Program-made: the position numbers and the translations under genes
The notes under the pieces: model-generated
What the model saw: only the letters and a program-made list of their open reading frames with translations
What the model was told of the DNA's origin: nothing
Database searches by the model: none
Source of the DNA: Streptococcus parasanguinis
GTDB taxonomy: Bacteria > Bacillota > Bacilli > Lactobacillales > Streptococcaceae
Direction of reading: 5' to 3'
DNA: 64,000 bases
Assembly: GCF_016648855.1 (NCBI RefSeq)
Contig: NZ_JACLQU010000014.1
Span: forward strand, 1-64,000
Shown: piece by piece, positions 34,984 to 41,848 of the stretch
How the letters are laid out: each line of letters opens with the position of its first letter
Numbering within the stretch: the stretch's first letter is position 1

Positions 34984-35117
34984 TTGACTATGCACATGCC
35001 TGTGCAACCGCTCGAACATCGTCGCTCATTTCTATGAGAGTAAGTGGTTCGTCCCACGATGCTAGGCGAGTCTTCACAAAAATACGGGGAAACCCAAAAA
35101 TACATAGGAGGTGCATA
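34984..35117 (+). promoter_or_regulatory. Ribosomal protein L21 leader
   Basis: The long leader before rplU folds into several helices (for example GCACATGCCTGTGC near 34991 and TCGTCGCTC...; GGTTCGTCCC with a later partner). Its position and size fit the Firmicutes L21 leader, an autoregulatory RNA. Identification rests on context and apparent structure, not on a covariance search. Confidence 0.6.
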
Positions 35118-35432
35118 ATGAGCACATACGCAATCATTAAAACTGGCGGAAAACAAGTTAAAGTTGAAGTTGGTCAAGCAGTCTACGTTGAAAAATTGAA
35201 CGTTGAAGCTGGTCAAGAAGTTACATTTAACGAAGTTGTTCTTGTTGGTGGTGAAAACACTGTTGTCGGAACTCCACTTGTTTCAGGAGCTACTGTTGTT
35301 GGAACTGTTGAAAAACAAGGAAAACAAAAGAAAGTTGTTACTTACAAGTACAAACCTAAAAAAGGTAGCCACCGTAAACAAGGTCACCGTCAACCTTACA
35401 CTAAAGTTGTCATCAACGCTATCAACGCTTAA
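35118..35432 (+). CDS. rplU: 50S ribosomal protein L21
   Basis: A 104-residue large-subunit protein ([12 protein letters not shown] opening, [16 protein letters not shown] end). Start is the ATG after TAGGAGG at 35106-35112; the in-frame extension back to 35034 runs through the leader RNA. Confidence 0.97.
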   Translation: MSTYAIIKTGGKQVKVEVGQAVYVEKLNVEAGQEVTFNEVVLVGGENTVVGTPLVSGATVVGTVEKQGKQKKVVTYKYKPKKGSHRKQGHRQPYTKVVINAINA

Positions 35433-35447
35433 TTTTTAGGAGAACAC

Positions 35448-35792
35448 ATGATACAAGCAGTCTTTGAACGAGCCGAAGATGGCGAGCTGAGGAGTGCAGA
35501 AATCACTGGGCACGCTGGAAGCGGTGAATATGGCTTTGATGTCGTGTGTGCATCGGTTTCGACTCTAGCCATTAACTTTGTCAACTCTGTTGAGAAATTT
35601 GCAGGCTACGAACCGGATCTAGAATTAAACGAAGAAGAAGGTGGCTTTCTTCGGGTCACAATCCCGACAGATATTCCACCACATCAAAGAGAAATGACCC
35701 AACTATTCTTTGAATCATTTTTCTTAGGGATGGCAAACTTATCGGAGAACTCTTCAGAGTTCGTCCAAACAAGAGTTATCACAGAAAACTAA
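35448..35792 (+). CDS. prp: Ribosomal-processing cysteine protease Prp
   Basis: A 114-residue protease that removes the N-terminal extension of L27. The catalytic pair is visible as His22 in GHAGSGEYG and Cys34 in VVCASVS. It lies between rplU and rpmA as in other Firmicutes that carry the L27 extension. Confidence 0.93.
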   Translation: MIQAVFERAEDGELRSAEITGHAGSGEYGFDVVCASVSTLAINFVNSVEKFAGYEPDLELNEEEGGFLRVTIPTDIPPHQREMTQLFFESFFLGMANLSENSSEFVQTRVITEN

Positions 35793-35809
35793 CATGGAGG
35801 AAAACAATT

Positions 35810-36103
35810 ATGTTGAAATTGAATCTTGCTAACTTGCAACTTTTCGCCCACAAAAAAGGTGGAGGTTCTACATCAAACGGACGTGATTCACAAGCAAAAC
35901 GTCTTGGAGCTAAAGCAGCTGATGGACAAACTGTAACAGGTGGATCTATCCTTTACCGTCAACGCGGTACACACATCTACCCAGGTGTGAACGTTGGACG
36001 TGGTGGAGACGATACTTTGTTCGCAAAAGTTGAAGGCGTAGTACGCTTCGAACGTAAAGGTCGCGATAAAAAACAAGTTTCTGTTTACCCAATCGCAAAA
36101 TAA
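35810..36103 (+). CDS. rpmA: 50S ribosomal protein L27 with cleavable N-terminal extension
   Basis: A 97-residue protein. The N-terminus [18 protein letters not shown] carries the Firmicutes extension, with the Prp site expected after the Phe before AHKKGG. The rest is canonical L27, which reaches the peptidyl-transferase centre. The prophage is inserted immediately after its terminator. Confidence 0.96.
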   Translation: MLKLNLANLQLFAHKKGGGSTSNGRDSQAKRLGAKAADGQTVTGGSILYRQRGTHIYPGVNVGRGGDDTLFAKVEGVVRFERKGRDKKQVSVYPIAK

Positions 36104-36123
36104 TTGCTTTAAATAGCATAAAA

Positions 36124-36160
36124 TTAGGCTTTCCGATATATTCGGAGAGCCTGTTTTTTT
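36124..36160. terminator. Terminator of rpmA, near the prophage left junction
   Basis: An 11-bp stem AGGCTTTCCGA/TCGGAGAGCCT (one G.T pair) with a TATAT loop and seven T. Since phage integrases commonly recombine at such gene ends, attL probably lies between 36100 and 36190. Confidence 0.8.
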
Positions 36161-36164
36161 GTTT

Positions 36165-36185
36165 TGATACCCACGGTGATACCCA
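36165..36185. repeat. Direct repeats TGATACCCA beside the integrase gene
   Basis: TGATACCCA occurs at 36165-36173 and 36177-36185 (12-base period). A related TGGGTATAAG occurs at 37321-37330 on the other side of the gene. They look like integrase arm-type binding sites flanking attL. Confidence 0.5.
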
Positions 36186-36189
36186 TATT

Positions 36190-37293
36190 CTAAAAACCAA
36201 TGTAGGAAGCAAATTTGTCAGCAACTTCATTTTTTGCTTTTTGGGTGACGTGAGCATATATGTCCATTGTTGTCTGTATATTTTCATGTCCTAGTCGTTC
36301 CTGGACCTCTTTGATCGTTGCTCCAGCCTCGAACAATAGGGAACAATGAGTATGTCTGAAGCCGTGAGGAGTGATACGCTTGAAATCAGGATACTTTCTC
36401 CAAACTCTATTCAGTAAATTATTTACATGCACAATACTTTTAGGGCTGCCTGATTCATTTTTAAATAATAAGCCTTTTGTACTGTATTTGTGCCAATCTT
36501 TCAAAATATCAATAGTCTTTGGATCCAGCGATATTGTTCGCTGGCTTTTTTTCGTTTTCGGTGTTTGAAATATGATTTTATTGTTTTCTCCCTTGGCTAG
36601 TGTTTGATTAACTTTTAGTTGTCCGCTCTCTAAATCAATATCGGTCCATCTTAATGCACCAACCTCATTCTTCCTCATTCCTGTGAAAGCCAACAGACGG
36701 AAGAAAGTGAGCATTTCTATGTCATCAAGCTCCTGGACCATTTCAAAAAAAGTTTTCAGTTCTTCTTTATTATAGAATTGTTCAAGCTCTTCCTTATCTT
36801 TCTTTTTTCTTTTTGGTTTTAGAGTTTTTCTCATTGGATTGCTGTCAATCAATTCCATCGATATTGCATAATCAAATATCTGATTAGCAATGCTGATGAT
36901 CCCAAAAAATCTCTTATAGTCCTCAGCCCATTTATTGACCTGAGCTTGGCACATGGATAGAGTAATTTTATTTATGGGCTTATCTCCAAAATGGGGGATA
37001 ATAAGTCTATCTGCTTTGTCAATTTGACTAACATAGGTCGATTCTTTTACAGTATTTCTATAATGCTCTTTCCAAGTTTCATATACCTGTTTGAAAGTAG
37101 TGGTTGTATTTCTGGTTCTAAATGTTTTCTTCTCATAATCAGCCAAACACTTAGCTTCAGCAAGTCTAGCTTCACGTTCGGTTTTAAAACCACGTCTAAG
37201 AGTTACAATCTTCTTTCCAGTTAAAGGATCAATTCCATGATAGGCTTTAAAATAGTAAGCGAAACCATCACCTTTTTTATATTTTTTGATCAT
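36190..37293 (-). CDS. int: Phage integrase (tyrosine recombinase)
   Basis: A 367-residue recombinase for prophage insertion and excision. It has an N-terminal arm-binding domain (KGDGFAYYFKAYHG), a SAM-like core-binding domain (TFKQVYETWKEHYRN) and a catalytic domain with Arg in TGMRKNEV, HGFRHTHCS, LGHENIQTT and the nucleophile Tyr in MDIYAH. It is transcribed toward rpmA, with its end about 85 bases from that gene. Confidence 0.94.
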   Translation of the reverse strand: MIKKYKKGDGFAYYFKAYHGIDPLTGKKIVTLRRGFKTEREARLAEAKCLADYEKKTFRTRNTTTTFKQVYETWKEHYRNTVKESTYVSQIDKADRLIIPHFGDKPINKITLSMCQAQVNKWAEDYKRFFGIISIANQIFDYAISMELIDSNPMRKTLKPKRKKKDKEELEQFYNKEELKTFFEMVQELDDIEMLTFFRLLAFTGMRKNEVGALRWTDIDLESGQLKVNQTLAKGENNKIIFQTPKTKKSQRTISLDPKTIDILKDWHKYSTKGLLFKNESGSPKSIVHVNNLLNRVWRKYPDFKRITPHGFRHTHCSLLFEAGATIKEVQERLGHENIQTTMDIYAHVTQKAKNEVADKFASYIGF

Positions 37294-37368
37294 TGATTTT
37301 TACCTCATTTCTTGTTAAAATGGGTATAAGAAAAAGACCTTTTTAATGGCTTTTCTTATCACACATTT

Positions 37369-37399
37369 CCTCACATTCAAGCTGCCAGGCGGTGTGAGG
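37369..37399. repeat. Inverted repeat upstream of int
   Basis: CCTCACA and TGTGAGG flank a 17-base loop. It lies between int and an opposing small gene and may be a hairpin or a protein site; no T run is adjacent. Confidence 0.4.
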
Positions 37400-37470
37400 A
37401 TTTCCTATTTTTTGATTTTTAATTTATTTAGTTTTAAATTACTATATACATTTTCAAAAGGAGGTTAAAA

Positions 37471-37662
37471 ATGTTGCAATTTTTAAATTCTGTAAAGAAA
37501 ACACAACATGAGATGAATGAAGAATTCAAAAATCTCCAATCGTCTAATTCACAAATGCGTAAACACCATGCATTAAAATTTGCTGAAAACGAGAAATATT
37601 TTAACCTTCAAAATGAAAGAGTGAGAAAAAAGATATCTCTTACAACTGTTCAAAGTAAATAG
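37471..37662 (+). CDS. Small charged protein, opposite strand to the lysogeny block
   Basis: A 63-residue Gln/Asn/Lys-rich, probably helical protein of unknown function. It has a very strong site AAAGGAGG eight bases before the ATG and a possible promoter TTGATT, 17 bp, TAAATT (37412-37440). Its last 23 bases overlap the end of the converging gene. It points rightward while its neighbours point leftward, so it may be expressed in lysogeny as cargo. Confidence 0.55.
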   Translation: MLQFLNSVKKTQHEMNEEFKNLQSSNSQMRKHHALKFAENEKYFNLQNERVRKKISLTTVQSK

Positions 37663-38542
37663 CAATAGGTCTTATAAATTTATCACCATTTTGTGTAATT
37701 TCAAAAGAACTCGTCACAATATTAATGAATGTACTTGAACCATGTGCCAAAAGCTGATTAGGGTCATCAGCAAATTTTTCAAAATTAGTTTCATTTTCGA
37801 TATCGGAAGCTACTATTCCTATAATAGTGGCTTTTCTTTTTGAATTGTTAAGTAATGATAAGGAACTTCTCGGAATCCTTATATTCTCTTGTTCGCAGAT
37901 TGAAAGTGTTTTCCCTAATTTAAAAATTTTACAATCAGACAACAATGATTCAACATAGGATGATAATTTGTTGAGTCTTTCAAAACTATATATAGTAGAA
38001 TTTTCTATAACATTCTGCAACTCTTCTATCCTTTTTTGATTTTTTGTCTGGTTAGCCTTCTTTAATTTAGATAACTCGTTAGTTGCTTTATCGAATTTTT
38101 CCTTCTCATCTGAAACAAGGAATTCGAGAGATTTTATATCCATAGCATTTTTTAATAAACTGAAATCGTATGATTTGAAATGATCTTCCTCCTTAATAAA
38201 ATCACCTTCCGAACATCCATCAATATCTGAAATCAAAGGACTGATTTTGTTTATTAATAGGTCCAACGAATAGTCATTAATGGCAGTTTCCACTAATTCA
38301 CGGTTTCCATTTGAGTACACAAGAGCAGATTTATCAATCTCTTCTTTTGAATTAGATAATGTCCCCGAAGCAACTGCTACATCTAATCTTCCAGATACAG
38401 ACTTTCCTTTTTTACTGGAAGTTTCCTCATGATTTGACTGAGAAGTGTTTTCCTCTACGATTTGTTTTAAAATCAATCCTTGATCTAATTGAGCTAATAA
38501 AGAATTAATTAACTTCGTATCTAAATAAATTATTTCTTTCAT
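37640..38542 (-). CDS. DUF6414-like prophage protein
   Basis: A 300-residue soluble protein with opening EIIYLDTKLINSLLAQLDQG, a Gly/Ser region, a coiled coil (about 145-180) and a beta-rich end. The opening resembles the DUF6414 family as I recall it; function unknown. It sits between int and ImmA, the usual slot for lysogenic conversion or superinfection-exclusion genes. It stands alone with its own spacer upstream. Confidence 0.6.
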   Translation of the reverse strand: MKEIIYLDTKLINSLLAQLDQGLILKQIVEENTSQSNHEETSSKKGKSVSGRLDVAVASGTLSNSKEEIDKSALVYSNGNRELVETAINDYSLDLLINKISPLISDIDGCSEGDFIKEEDHFKSYDFSLLKNAMDIKSLEFLVSDEKEKFDKATNELSKLKKANQTKNQKRIEELQNVIENSTIYSFERLNKLSSYVESLLSDCKIFKLGKTLSICEQENIRIPRSSLSLLNNSKRKATIIGIVASDIENETNFEKFADDPNQLLAHGSSTFINIVTSSFEITQNGDKFIRPIAIYFEQL

Positions 38543-38588
38543 ATTTTCTCCAATATCTTTTGTGAAGGTGATAATAAAAAAAATCTAA

Positions 38589-38858
38589 CTAAATAATTTT
38601 CTCAAACACCATTGTAGCCTGGATGCGATCTCCTCCACCTAGTCCTTTGCTACCCCCGTTAGCTGTGCTGATGGTATGGAGTCGGTATCCTTTGGCAGCT
38701 TGTTTGTTAATCACATCTTCAAGTTCAGTGAGATTCCCAGATCCAGTACCAAATAACTTTTCTTTTAGTGTCACTTGAAGCACAACATAGTTCAATCCAG
38801 TTGCTCCTGAAGCACCAGAAAAAGAACTTTCTTGTTTAACATTATCAAAAAATCCCAT
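38589..38858 (-). CDS. DUF4177-like small protein
   Basis: An 89-residue protein (MGFFDNVKQES opening, then YVVLQVTLKEKLFG and GYRLHTISTANGG), resembling DUF4177, a small alpha/beta domain with unknown role. Start at MGFF with AAGGAG upstream; the in-frame extension overlaps the previous stop. Second cargo gene of the lysogeny block. Confidence 0.65.
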   Translation of the reverse strand: MGFFDNVKQESSFSGASGATGLNYVVLQVTLKEKLFGTGSGNLTELEDVINKQAAKGYRLHTISTANGGSKGLGGGDRIQATMVFEKII

Positions 38859-38874
38859 AATAATTTCTCCTTTT

Positions 38875-39255
38875 TTAATCAATTAAAGACCTATATTCAT
38901 CAATCACCATCGTTTCATTAGTGATGGTTTTCAAATTATATCGTTCCATAAAATGGATATAATTAAATTCTGACACATCATCCATAGTTTTTAATTCTTC
39001 TTCTAATAGATGATGAATCATGCTACGATCAGCTTGAAGTTCACACAACTCCCTATTAATCTCATACTGGACTGGAGTATGTTCTTTATGGCCCAATTCA
39101 TGTAGGGCAACTTGCTTTTGATCTTGCTCTGATAGATTAATATCAATTGCAAGAACATTCAATGCTGGATTAAAGAAGCCTGGACTATGCCATTCGCTCC
39201 CATCAAAGTAGCATAAGCTTACACCCTCAAGGGCACAAAGCTCTTTTACAGTCAT
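38875..39255 (-). CDS. ImmA/IrrE family metallopeptidase
   Basis: A 126-residue zinc protease with HELGHKEH. ImmA-type proteases cleave the phage repressor when DNA damage is signalled, triggering excision. It lies 10 bases after the CI-like gene and is thus probably co-transcribed with its target. Confidence 0.88.
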   Translation of the reverse strand: MTVKELCALEGVSLCYFDGSEWHSPGFFNPALNVLAIDINLSEQDQKQVALHELGHKEHTPVQYEINRELCELQADRSMIHHLLEEELKTMDDVSEFNYIHFMERYNLKTITNETMVIDEYRSLID

Positions 39256-39265
39256 AAATGCACCT

Positions 39266-39613
39266 CTATTTATTCTTTAAGTGTGCCTCCAAGACTGCTG
39301 TAATAAAATCAATATCTTCTTCAGTAAGTGGTTTACCATCGAACAACATAGATTGCGCAGCAATGTCTCGAAGGTCAAGCGGTGCAGAAGCATCACCGCC
39401 TGTTGTAATTTTTGGATTATCTGTGCGTCCCAAGAGGTAGTCGGTGGACACGTTGAAGTAGTCAGCGATTTCCGATATTCTCTCAGCGTTAGGTTTTTGA
39501 GATTTCAACTTATAGAGTGTATTTCTGCTGTAACCTAAATCCTCTTCTAGTTTCGTGAGGGAAATTCCCCTTTTATCGGCAAGTTCTTTAATTTTTTCGT
39601 ATGTCGGAAACAT
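39266..39613 (-). CDS. CI-like prophage repressor (XRE family)
   Basis: A 115-residue protein with an N-terminal helix-turn-helix (ISLTKLEEDLGYSRNTLYKL) and a short helical C-terminus. It lacks the LexA-like self-cleavage domain, so inactivation would rely on the adjacent ImmA-type protease. AAAGG lies upstream of the ATG. Its likely operators are the GGTGTAAA motifs at 39662-39702. Confidence 0.88.
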   Translation of the reverse strand: MFPTYEKIKELADKRGISLTKLEEDLGYSRNTLYKLKSQKPNAERISEIADYFNVSTDYLLGRTDNPKITTGGDASAPLDLRDIAAQSMLFDGKPLTEEDIDFITAVLEAHLKNK

Positions 39614-39661
39614 TGTTAAATCAACCTTTCAGAAGCATAACAAAAAATATTTCAACTTTTT

Positions 39662-39703
39662 AGGTGTAAAACTGTTGACAATACACCTAATTGGGTGTAA
39701 AAT
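39662..39703 (+). promoter_or_regulatory. Rightward early promoter with repressor operators
   Basis: -35 TTGACA (39675-39680), 17 bp, -10 TAAAAT (39698-39703). Three copies of a motif surround it: AGGTGTAAA (39662-39670), its reverse complement in ATACACCTAA (39681-39690), and GGGTGTAAAA (39693-39702). Binding to them would cover both promoter boxes. Confidence 0.75.
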
Positions 39704-39715
39704 AGTTTTTGTAAG

Positions 39716-39885
39716 TTAATGAGTTAGTAAAAAACGAAGTTAAAACTTATCTAAAAATAAATAGCTTTGGCGAGCAAGATAATTGATAGATGTAAGGTTT
39801 TATCAAGTTTTTAACTATGCCTACATTTTAACCTTTTGGGTGAAAGTTGTCAAGCGTTTTATAAATTAATTTACTAACTCTTTAA
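39716..39885 (+). other. Untranslated region bounded by 16-base inverted repeats
   Basis: TTAATGAGTTAGTAAA (39716-39731) pairs with TTTACTAACTCTTTAA (39870-39885), 15 of 16. No reading frame with a ribosome site exists between them. The region would be the 5' part of the rightward early transcript. Confidence 0.5.
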
Positions 39886-39894
39886 CCTTGTCCC

Positions 39895-40010
39895 TTGACA
39901 ATTGAATAGAGCATGTGAGATAATATAGGGGAATTAAGGATTAGTTCTATATCATGGACTAGAAAAGACCCCAGGCTAACTTCCACATTAAGCTTGGGGT
40001 CTTTTTTGAC
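39895..40010 (+). ncRNA. Antitoxin RNA of the Fst-type system (with promoter)
   Basis: Promoter TTGACA (39895-39900), 18 bp, extended -10 TGAGATAAT (core 39919-39924), giving a start near 39931. The RNA carries TTAAGGATTAGTTC...ATCATGG (39934-39957), a near copy of 40085-40106, which is antisense to the toxin start region. It ends at the shared terminator. This matches the RNA II design of par/Fst loci, where direct repeats pair with the toxin mRNA. Confidence 0.75.
39963..40008. terminator. Shared bidirectional terminator of toxin and antitoxin RNAs
   Basis: AAAAGACCCCAGGCT/AGCTTGGGGTCTTTT, a 15-bp stem with one G.T pair and T tracts on both strands. Converging toxin and antitoxin RNAs would overlap here, as in Fst loci. 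Confidence 0.8.
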
Positions 40011-40011
40011 A

Positions 40012-40104
40012 CTATTTGTCCTTGTTCAGCCATTTATCAGCTAAACGAAGAACGACACCGACCACAATCGGTCCGATGATAGTTTTAAGGATTAGTTCCA
40101 TCAT
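40012..40104 (-). CDS. Fst-family type I toxin
   Basis: A 30-residue membrane peptide (MMELILKTIIGPIVVGVVL, then RLADKWLNKDK): one hydrophobic helix with the Pro typical of Fst, then a charged tail. Fst peptides damage the membrane and nucleoid when their antisense RNA is lost. It has AAAGGAGGTGAG upstream; that site is partly sequestered in a leader hairpin (40114-40134, arms CACCGCCT/AGGAGGTG). It starts with two ATG codons. It is too short for normal gene callers. Confidence 0.85.
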   Translation of the reverse strand: MMELILKTIIGPIVVGVVLRLADKWLNKDK

Positions 40105-40150
40105 GGGCTATCTCACCTCCTTTCGCAGGCGGTGTAGAAGTGCCACAAAA

Positions 40151-40171
40151 TATTATATCACATGCTCTATC
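40151..40171 (-). promoter_or_regulatory. Toxin promoter, an inverted copy of the antitoxin promoter
   Basis: Reading leftward GATAGAGCATGTGATATAAT, an extended -10 (TGA TATAAT, core 40152-40157). The same 21 bases, one or two changed, form the antitoxin promoter at 39906-39926. Confidence 0.7.
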
Positions 40172-40191
40172 AGTTAGATAGGGCATTTTTT
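40164..40191 (+). terminator. Terminator-like hairpin just before cro
   Basis: GCTCTATC/GATAGGGC (one G.T pair), AGTTA loop, then TTTTTTATTTT. It lies 23 bases before the Cro ribosome site. Confidence 0.55.
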
Positions 40192-40213
40192 ATTTTCAAA
40201 AGGAGGAAGTTAC

Positions 40214-40423
40214 ATGAGCCAACAACATCGCAAGTGGATCGAGCTTGTAAAAGAGCGAATTGAAAAACGTGGATGGTCACAGACGGACTTGGCCATTGTT
40301 GTAGGTGTTAGTCCATCAGCTATCACACAGCTGCTAAAAGATGGAAAAGGGAGTGATGACTTGAAGCTTCGTATTAACAAAAAATTGCGAATTAATGAGT
40401 CATGGGAAAAATTTGAGGAGTAG
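40214..40423 (+). CDS. Cro-like helix-turn-helix regulator
   Basis: A 69-residue XRE-type DNA-binding protein (WSQTDLAIVVGVSPSAITQLL) with AAAAGGAGG upstream. First gene of the rightward early block, expected to repress the repressor promoter. Its own promoter is not obvious: two terminator-like stems separate it from the early promoter at 39675. Confidence 0.8.
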   Translation: MSQQHRKWIELVKERIEKRGWSQTDLAIVVGVSPSAITQLLKDGKGSDDLKLRINKKLRINESWEKFEE

Positions 40424-40505
40424 GGAATATAAAAAAGGCACCTAACGAGGTTAGGCGCACTAGAAAAAGAAACTACTAATAGTATAACACAAATTGGAGA
40501 TGACA

Positions 40506-40772
40506 ATGAATATTCTAAGTGAAGAATTTGAAAACGGAATAAGATCAGTGGTTCGAATTCAATTTAAAGAATCTTTCACTGAATTCTTAGACCAGGAGAT
40601 ATCAGAGAAACGATGGTTGTCACTAGAAAGTGCAGCGCACTATGCAAATTGCAGTTCAAACACCATCAGAAAATGGATCAAGATGGGATTGAATCTTTAT
40701 CAAATTGATGGAACAAAACGAATTGACAAGAATGAATTAGATCAATTCATTCAAAGTAATATCGTTATTTAG
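40506..40772 (+). CDS. Excisionase-like helix-turn-helix protein
   Basis: An 88-residue protein with a MerR/excisionase-type wing helix (LSLESAAHYANCSSNTIRKW, then NLYQIDGTKRIDKNELDQF). This class bends DNA for prophage excision or acts as a small regulator. Start ATG 40506 with TTGGAGATG; an in-frame TTG at 40494 is the alternative. A GCxCCTAAC/GTTAGGxGC hairpin lies between it and cro. Confidence 0.7.
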   Translation: MNILSEEFENGIRSVVRIQFKESFTEFLDQEISEKRWLSLESAAHYANCSSNTIRKWIKMGLNLYQIDGTKRIDKNELDQFIQSNIVI

Positions 40773-40790
40773 ATAGCAAAGGAGATAAAA

Positions 40791-41144
40791 ATGGCAGTTT
40801 CTAGAGAAATGACATTATTAGAAACACAGGTGCTAAACACAATCCTACAAAGTGCATCATTTGAAACGCCAATTCAAGCCAGAGTCTTACAAAGACGTTT
40901 CAATTTAAGTAAACGAAAATTAGAAACTATTGTAGAAAGCCTGAAAGTGAACTTTAACCATCCTATTGTAGCAAAAAAAGAAAAGCCGAATGGATACTTT
41001 TTGCCAAAAACAAAGGAAGAACGAGATGCAGGTTTAGCACCCTACAAAAGGCAAATACTAACTGAACAAAAGAATTTAGCAGCAGTATTGGCAATTGATT
41101 TAGATGAATATAACAAGAAATGGAGATCAGAAAATGTTAAATGA
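40791..41144 (+). CDS. Phage protein with winged-helix look, unknown
   Basis: A 117-residue basic protein; the first 70 residues suggest a winged helix (ETPIQARVLQRRFNLSKRKL). Position in the early block suggests a regulator or replication helper. AAAGGAG precedes the ATG. Confidence 0.65.
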   Translation: MAVSREMTLLETQVLNTILQSASFETPIQARVLQRRFNLSKRKLETIVESLKVNFNHPIVAKKEKPNGYFLPKTKEERDAGLAPYKRQILTEQKNLAAVLAIDLDEYNKKWRSENVK

Positions 41145-41310
41145 AATTATTATTGGTGTATTGGTAATCGTGGTGTTATTTGAGGCGATCATGGTAAGTG
41201 CAATTAGCCAACGATGCAAAGAGTCGAAACGGGAATTAAAAAAGTTGATCAAGGAAAAACAACAAATCGAAGAAGCTCGGCAAGCTATGCGCTTTGGACG
41301 TCGTAGATAA
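41134..41310 (+). CDS. Small membrane protein
   Basis: A 58-residue protein: one membrane helix (IIIGVLVIVVLFEAIMV) then a basic coiled tail. Start ATG 41134 with TGGAG upstream, overlapping the previous gene by 11 bases. Function unknown. Confidence 0.6.
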   Translation: MLNEIIIGVLVIVVLFEAIMVSAISQRCKESKRELKKLIKEKQQIEEARQAMRFGRRR

Positions 41311-41322
41311 GGAGAGGATTGT

Positions 41323-41556
41323 ATGGGAAACGAGACATTAGTATTCATCTCTTTCGGTTTCATTATTTCCTTTACCCTTTTTAATATTTTTAAACTTCTT
41401 TGTAACCTTGAAAATACCTTGGAAGGTATTAGGGATCAAATAGAGAAAAGGGAAACTGATAAAAATAGCGATCAGGTTGAACTCTTTCTCAGACAAGCTC
41501 TTAACAAGGTAACAACCGAAAAGAAGGATAAAAGAAATCATTGCGATCGATGTTGA
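41323..41556 (+). CDS. Small membrane protein, antisense-overlapped
   Basis: A 77-residue protein with one N-terminal membrane helix and a charged tail. AAGGAGAGG five bases before the ATG and tight spacing to the previous gene support it. It lies almost wholly opposite the 3' part of the gene at 41338-41793; one of the two may be spurious. Confidence 0.45.
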   Translation: MGNETLVFISFGFIISFTLFNIFKLLCNLENTLEGIRDQIEKRETDKNSDQVELFLRQALNKVTTEKKDKRNHCDRC

Positions 41557-41793
41557 AAGTTGAATATCATTTTTTTCAACTAGATCATAAAACAAAAGGA
41601 AATTGTATACAGTAACTAACACTGAATATGAAATAATAAAAGCTAAAATTAAAAACGTAAATAAAGTCTCAAAATGTATTCCTTTCAAAACTTCAAGAGT
41701 TGACTCCATGCTAGTAGGTAAATATTTCAAATACAAATATGACATTAGTATTGTGATAAGCAAAGGAAAAATTAATGAATATTTATTTCTCAT
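41338..41793 (-). CDS. Multi-spanning membrane protein on the opposite strand
   Basis: A 151-residue protein with four clear hydrophobic segments and a basic tail. It has its own site AGGGG six bases before the ATG and an extended -10 TGATATAAT (41821-41829). It is the only leftward gene inside the early block, which is typical of lysogenic cargo such as superinfection exclusion. No family recognised. Confidence 0.6.
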   Translation of the reverse strand: MRNKYSLIFPLLITILMSYLYLKYLPTSMESTLEVLKGIHFETLFTFLILAFIISYSVLVTVYNFLLFYDLVEKNDIQLSTSIAMISFILLFGCYLVKSLSEKEFNLIAIFISFPFLYLIPNTFQGIFKVTKKFKNIKKGKGNNETERDEY

Positions 41794-41848
41794 AGATAGA
41801 CCCCTATTGTTTTTAATTTAATTATATCAATATTAAGGAAAAATAAAA

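Noticed and set aside
35034..35117. N-terminal extension of L21
   Set aside because: The in-frame codons lie within the structured leader and lack a ribosome site; canonical L21 begins at 35118.
36100..36190. Exact att core sequence
   Set aside because: The right end of the prophage is outside the window, so the repeated core cannot be determined.
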